DNA from: Vanessa cardui
Taxonomy: Eukaryota; Arthropoda; Insecta; Lepidoptera; Nymphalidae
NCBI RefSeq assembly: GCF_905220365.1
Contig: NC_061125.1
Coordinates: 14,153,831-14,217,830 of the forward strand
Length of the DNA: 64,000 bases
Direction of reading: 5' to 3'
Part shown: positions 61,406-64,000 of the stretch, piece after piece
Position numbering within the stretch: position 1 is the stretch's first letter
How the letters are laid out: every line of letters starts with the position of its first letter
The notes under the pieces: model-generated
The model's input: only the letters and a program-made list of their open reading frames with translations
The model's database searches: none
Told to the model about the DNA's origin: nothing
Translations under genes and position numbers: made by a program

Positions 61406-63984
61406 TGGGACGGACGGGCATAATGGAGACGGCGGGCATAAAGAATACCTAGTCTAGTACACGACATGACAGCTAGAAAGAGACAAACATATGTCTATTT
61501 GATTCGTCGCACACAAGCGGCTACCGCGAAGAGTGCCGCCGATAGCGCAAATAGGTAAACAAGTTTTAACGTGCACGGAAAGGATTTTCGTTTAAAAATT
61601 ACCATAAAATCGCAGTAAGTATCATAAGTTTGTTTTAATGTATTCAGTACTATCCGTATTTCAATATTTTTAATAAAGTTTGATGTAATTAGACGTGCAA
61701 AGAAGCATATTTGTCTTGCTTTTTCAGGAACCGTATTTTTTAAATGTTGAGGTTATATTGAAAACTCCCGAGCGGGCAAAACGAAACCGGGCAAAAAGAA
61801 TAGTATCCGTTTTGCCCTCCTTATTCATTGTTTGCTGATTATTACGGTATGTGTTAAAACATTGCATCAATAAATAATCATCTGTTGCAGATGGTGTATA
61901 CGTATAAGCGTAAGACTGATCGGGCCAATTGGTCTCAAGAAAACTTAGCTAAAGCAATGGAAGAAGCTAAGAAAACGTCAAAATTACGAGCAAGTAAGAT
62001 GTATGGTATTCCCTATGCAACCTTACACCGCCACATTGAGAGTGGTTCTTCAAAAAAGAAATTAGGCCGCTTTGAGTCTGTTTTTACGCCAGAGGAAGAA
62101 AAGAAGTTGTTGTTGTATGTCCAAAAAATGGACTCTCTGTTTTATGGCCTCACGCGAACCGAATTCCTGCAAATAGTTGGAGAATTTGCTAGAAAGAAAG
62201 GCAAAGCTCGTGTTTTTTCCGGAAACATAGCTGGGAAAGGATGGTTTAAAAACTTCAATCTACGCCATCCAACATTGACACTAAGATCGCCGGAGCCAAC
62301 ATCTATAGCTCGAGTCAAAGGATTCAACCGAGAAGCTGTTAATAGATTTTATCTATTGTTGGAAGAAGTTGTAGTAAAACATAATATTGAACCGGATATG
62401 ATCTTTAATATGGACGAGACAGGAGTAAGGACGTCATCAACCAAACCACCTAAAGTATTATCAACCTATGGAAAAAAACAGTTGGAATTATTTCAAGCAA
62501 TGAAAAAGGAGTTTTGACAACCGTAGTGTGCTGCTGTAGTGCATCTGGAAGATTTATCCCGCCGTTTTTCATTTTTAAGAGAAAGAGACTCAATCCAAGG
62601 CTCTTAGACGGTGCTCCTCCTGGTGCGGAAGCTACGACCACAGACAGTGGATGGATTAATTCTCAGAAATTTTTAGACTGGTTACAAATATTTGTACAAA
62701 AAGTGCGTCCCACTACAGAACATAAAGCGCTGTTAATATTAGATAATCACCAATCACACAAGAGTTATGAAGCACTTGATTTTGCAACGAAAAACAATAT
62801 CATATTTTTGTCAATTCCACCCCACACGTCACACAAACTACAACCATTGGACATTGCAGTCTACGGTCCAATAAAAAAATACTTTGAGATCGAAGTTAAT
62901 ACTTTCCAGAAACAACATCCAGGCAGAACTATCGATCAGTATGACATTGCGAAACTTTTTACGGGAGCGTATTTGAAAGGAGCTGTACCAGCAAATGCAA
63001 TCAGTGGATTCCGTGCAAGCGGGATATATCCATTCAATAGTCAGATTATTGGGGATGAACATTTTGCGCCGTCTGAGGTTTATCAAGGAAATGCTGCGAA
63101 CATCATATCAGAAACAAACATCACTAGCCCTAGAAGAGAAGATCAGCAAAATACTACAACAAGTGAGTCAATTACATCATTTTCAGCCAATCGCTGTGCA
63201 TCACCGGACACAGTCTCCTCCCAAAGCCTTGACCCCAACACTTCTCACCCAGATATCACAAATACAGCGAATAATGAAAATTCACGGAACTTCCAAACAC
63301 CAAGCACACCAGATTCGAATATTCTACAAGAAATCAGACCAATTCCTGTCGAAATAAAAAAAAGAAATATGTCGGGGAGAAAGCAACAAAAATCTGAAAT
63401 TCTAACCAGTACACCAATAAAGATGGCACAAAAAGAAAAGCGTGATGCAATAATAGCGAAAAAAAAAGTTTCGTTCGACACCCCTGGTCCATCAAATGTT
63501 AAAATGAGGAAGGTACGTGCCAAGAAAGGCCCATCCAAAAATAAAGAAAATAAAGAACAAGCCTTCTTTTGCACTGTCTGCAAAGAACAGTACCAACATC
63601 CCCCAATCGAAGATTGGATACAGTGTGATGTTTGCCGAGAGTGGACCCATGAAGCTTGTTCTTCATATTCCGGCCGAGGATCATATTTCTGTGATGATTG
63701 TTTTGATTAGTTTTCATTATTTGTTCTGCCCGATCCATGTATTCATTTTGCCCGACCGGTGTATTCATTTTACCCGCCATGGGTGGGCAAAACGGATAAT
63801 CACCCAAGTTTTAAAAAAATGTTTTTAAATTGAAGAAGATTTTAATTTTTGTTATTTTTTAGGTTTATTATGATTCTTTTGTTACCAAAGATTGTAATCA
63901 ACAAAGTCAATTATAAGCATGATTATGATATATATTTTTTATTTATTTTTAAAATTAACATATCCTTCTTGCCCGTCCGTCCCC
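61406..63984 (+). mobile_element. pogo/Tigger-like DNA transposon, 2579 bp
   Basis: Terminal inverted repeats are 15 nt: TGGGACGGACGGGCA at 61406-61420 and the complement of GGGGACGGACGGGCA at 63970-63984, differing only at the outermost base. TA dinucleotides flank both ends (61404-61405 and 63985-63986), the target duplication of Tc1/mariner-pogo elements. Inside is a single transposase gene with one frame break. An exact 14-nt inner inverted repeat (TATCCGTTTTGCCC at 61804-61817, complement at 63785-63798) flanks the coding region. Matching ends and an almost intact gene suggest a fairly recent insertion. Confidence 0.88.
61891..63710 (+). pseudogene. pogo-family transposase with C-terminal PHD finger, one frame break
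   Basis: The ATG at 61891 follows an acceptor-like CTGTTGCAG. A donor-like GTAAGT at 61615 makes a 5' UTR intron (61615-61890) plausible. The N-terminal half (to 62516) has a Psq-type helix-turn-helix (WSQENLAKAMEEAKK, YGIPYATLHRHI), a CENP-B-like second DNA-binding region (FTPEEEKKLL to GWFKNFNLRHP) and the first catalytic Asp (FNMDETGV). The second half, in the frame ending at 63710, has the other two acids in LLILDNHQSH and LQPLDIAVYGPIKKYF, then a Ser/Thr/Asn-rich linker. It closes with a PHD-type zinc finger (CTVC, WIQCDVCREWTHEAC, FCDDC). The frames meet at 62472-62481, at seven A followed by CAG. A one-base loss would explain the break; -1 slippage on the A run is the alternative. The combined length of about 606 codons is normal for pogo-like transposases with added domains. 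Confidence 0.85.
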
Positions 63985-64000
63985 TACGTGTCGTTTACAA

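Noticed and set aside
1..64000. CRISPR arrays, operons, riboswitches or other prokaryotic systems
   Set aside because: No regularly spaced repeats or prokaryote-like gene packing; spliced genes and SINEs show eukaryotic nuclear DNA.

Overview
The window is AT-rich nuclear DNA of an insect, almost certainly a lepidopteran. Genes are split by GT-AG introns, intergenic DNA is long, and tRNA-headed SINEs plus LINE 3' ends of the kinds common in moths and butterflies are scattered throughout. No prokaryotic features are present. All gene models below were joined by hand from splice sites. In every model the exon lengths add up to a whole number of codons.

Layout. Positions 1-6290 hold the Polycomb-group gene Scm on the + strand: FCS zinc fingers, two MBT repeats, a SLED-like region and a SAM domain. 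From about 9.9 to 48.1 kb lies a cluster of five SLC22-type major facilitator transporter genes: 10059-12851 (+), 21148-23045 (+), 31664-33553 (-), 36769-39302 (-) and 44504-48059 (-). All five share the same two phase-2 introns, which flank an exon of exactly 408 nt, so they descend from one gene by local duplication. A complete LCLAT1/AGPAT-like acyltransferase gene (23856-30216, +) sits inside the cluster.

The third and fourth transporters were created by a tandem duplication of about 4 kb. The duplicated unit also carried the last exon of LCLAT1. That exon copy (34819-35423) is now orphaned and split by a SINE. Patchy similarity between the two transporters suggests later gene conversion.

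From 48.1 to 61.4 kb I see no convincing host gene: only SINEs, LINE relics, inverted-repeat elements and one unexplained CpG-rich open frame at 55955-56269. The window ends with a nearly intact pogo/Tigger-like DNA transposon (61406-63984). It has terminal inverted repeats, TA target-site duplications and a transposase with a C-terminal PHD finger. Its reading frame is broken once, at a run of seven A.

The cellular roles are separate: chromatin silencing (Scm), membrane transport of small organic ions (SLC22 cluster) and phospholipid acylation (LCLAT1). The sequence gives no sign that they form one pathway. I found no clearly new multi-gene system. The strongest leads are the duplication with its captured exon, the PHD-bearing pogo element and the unexplained open frame.
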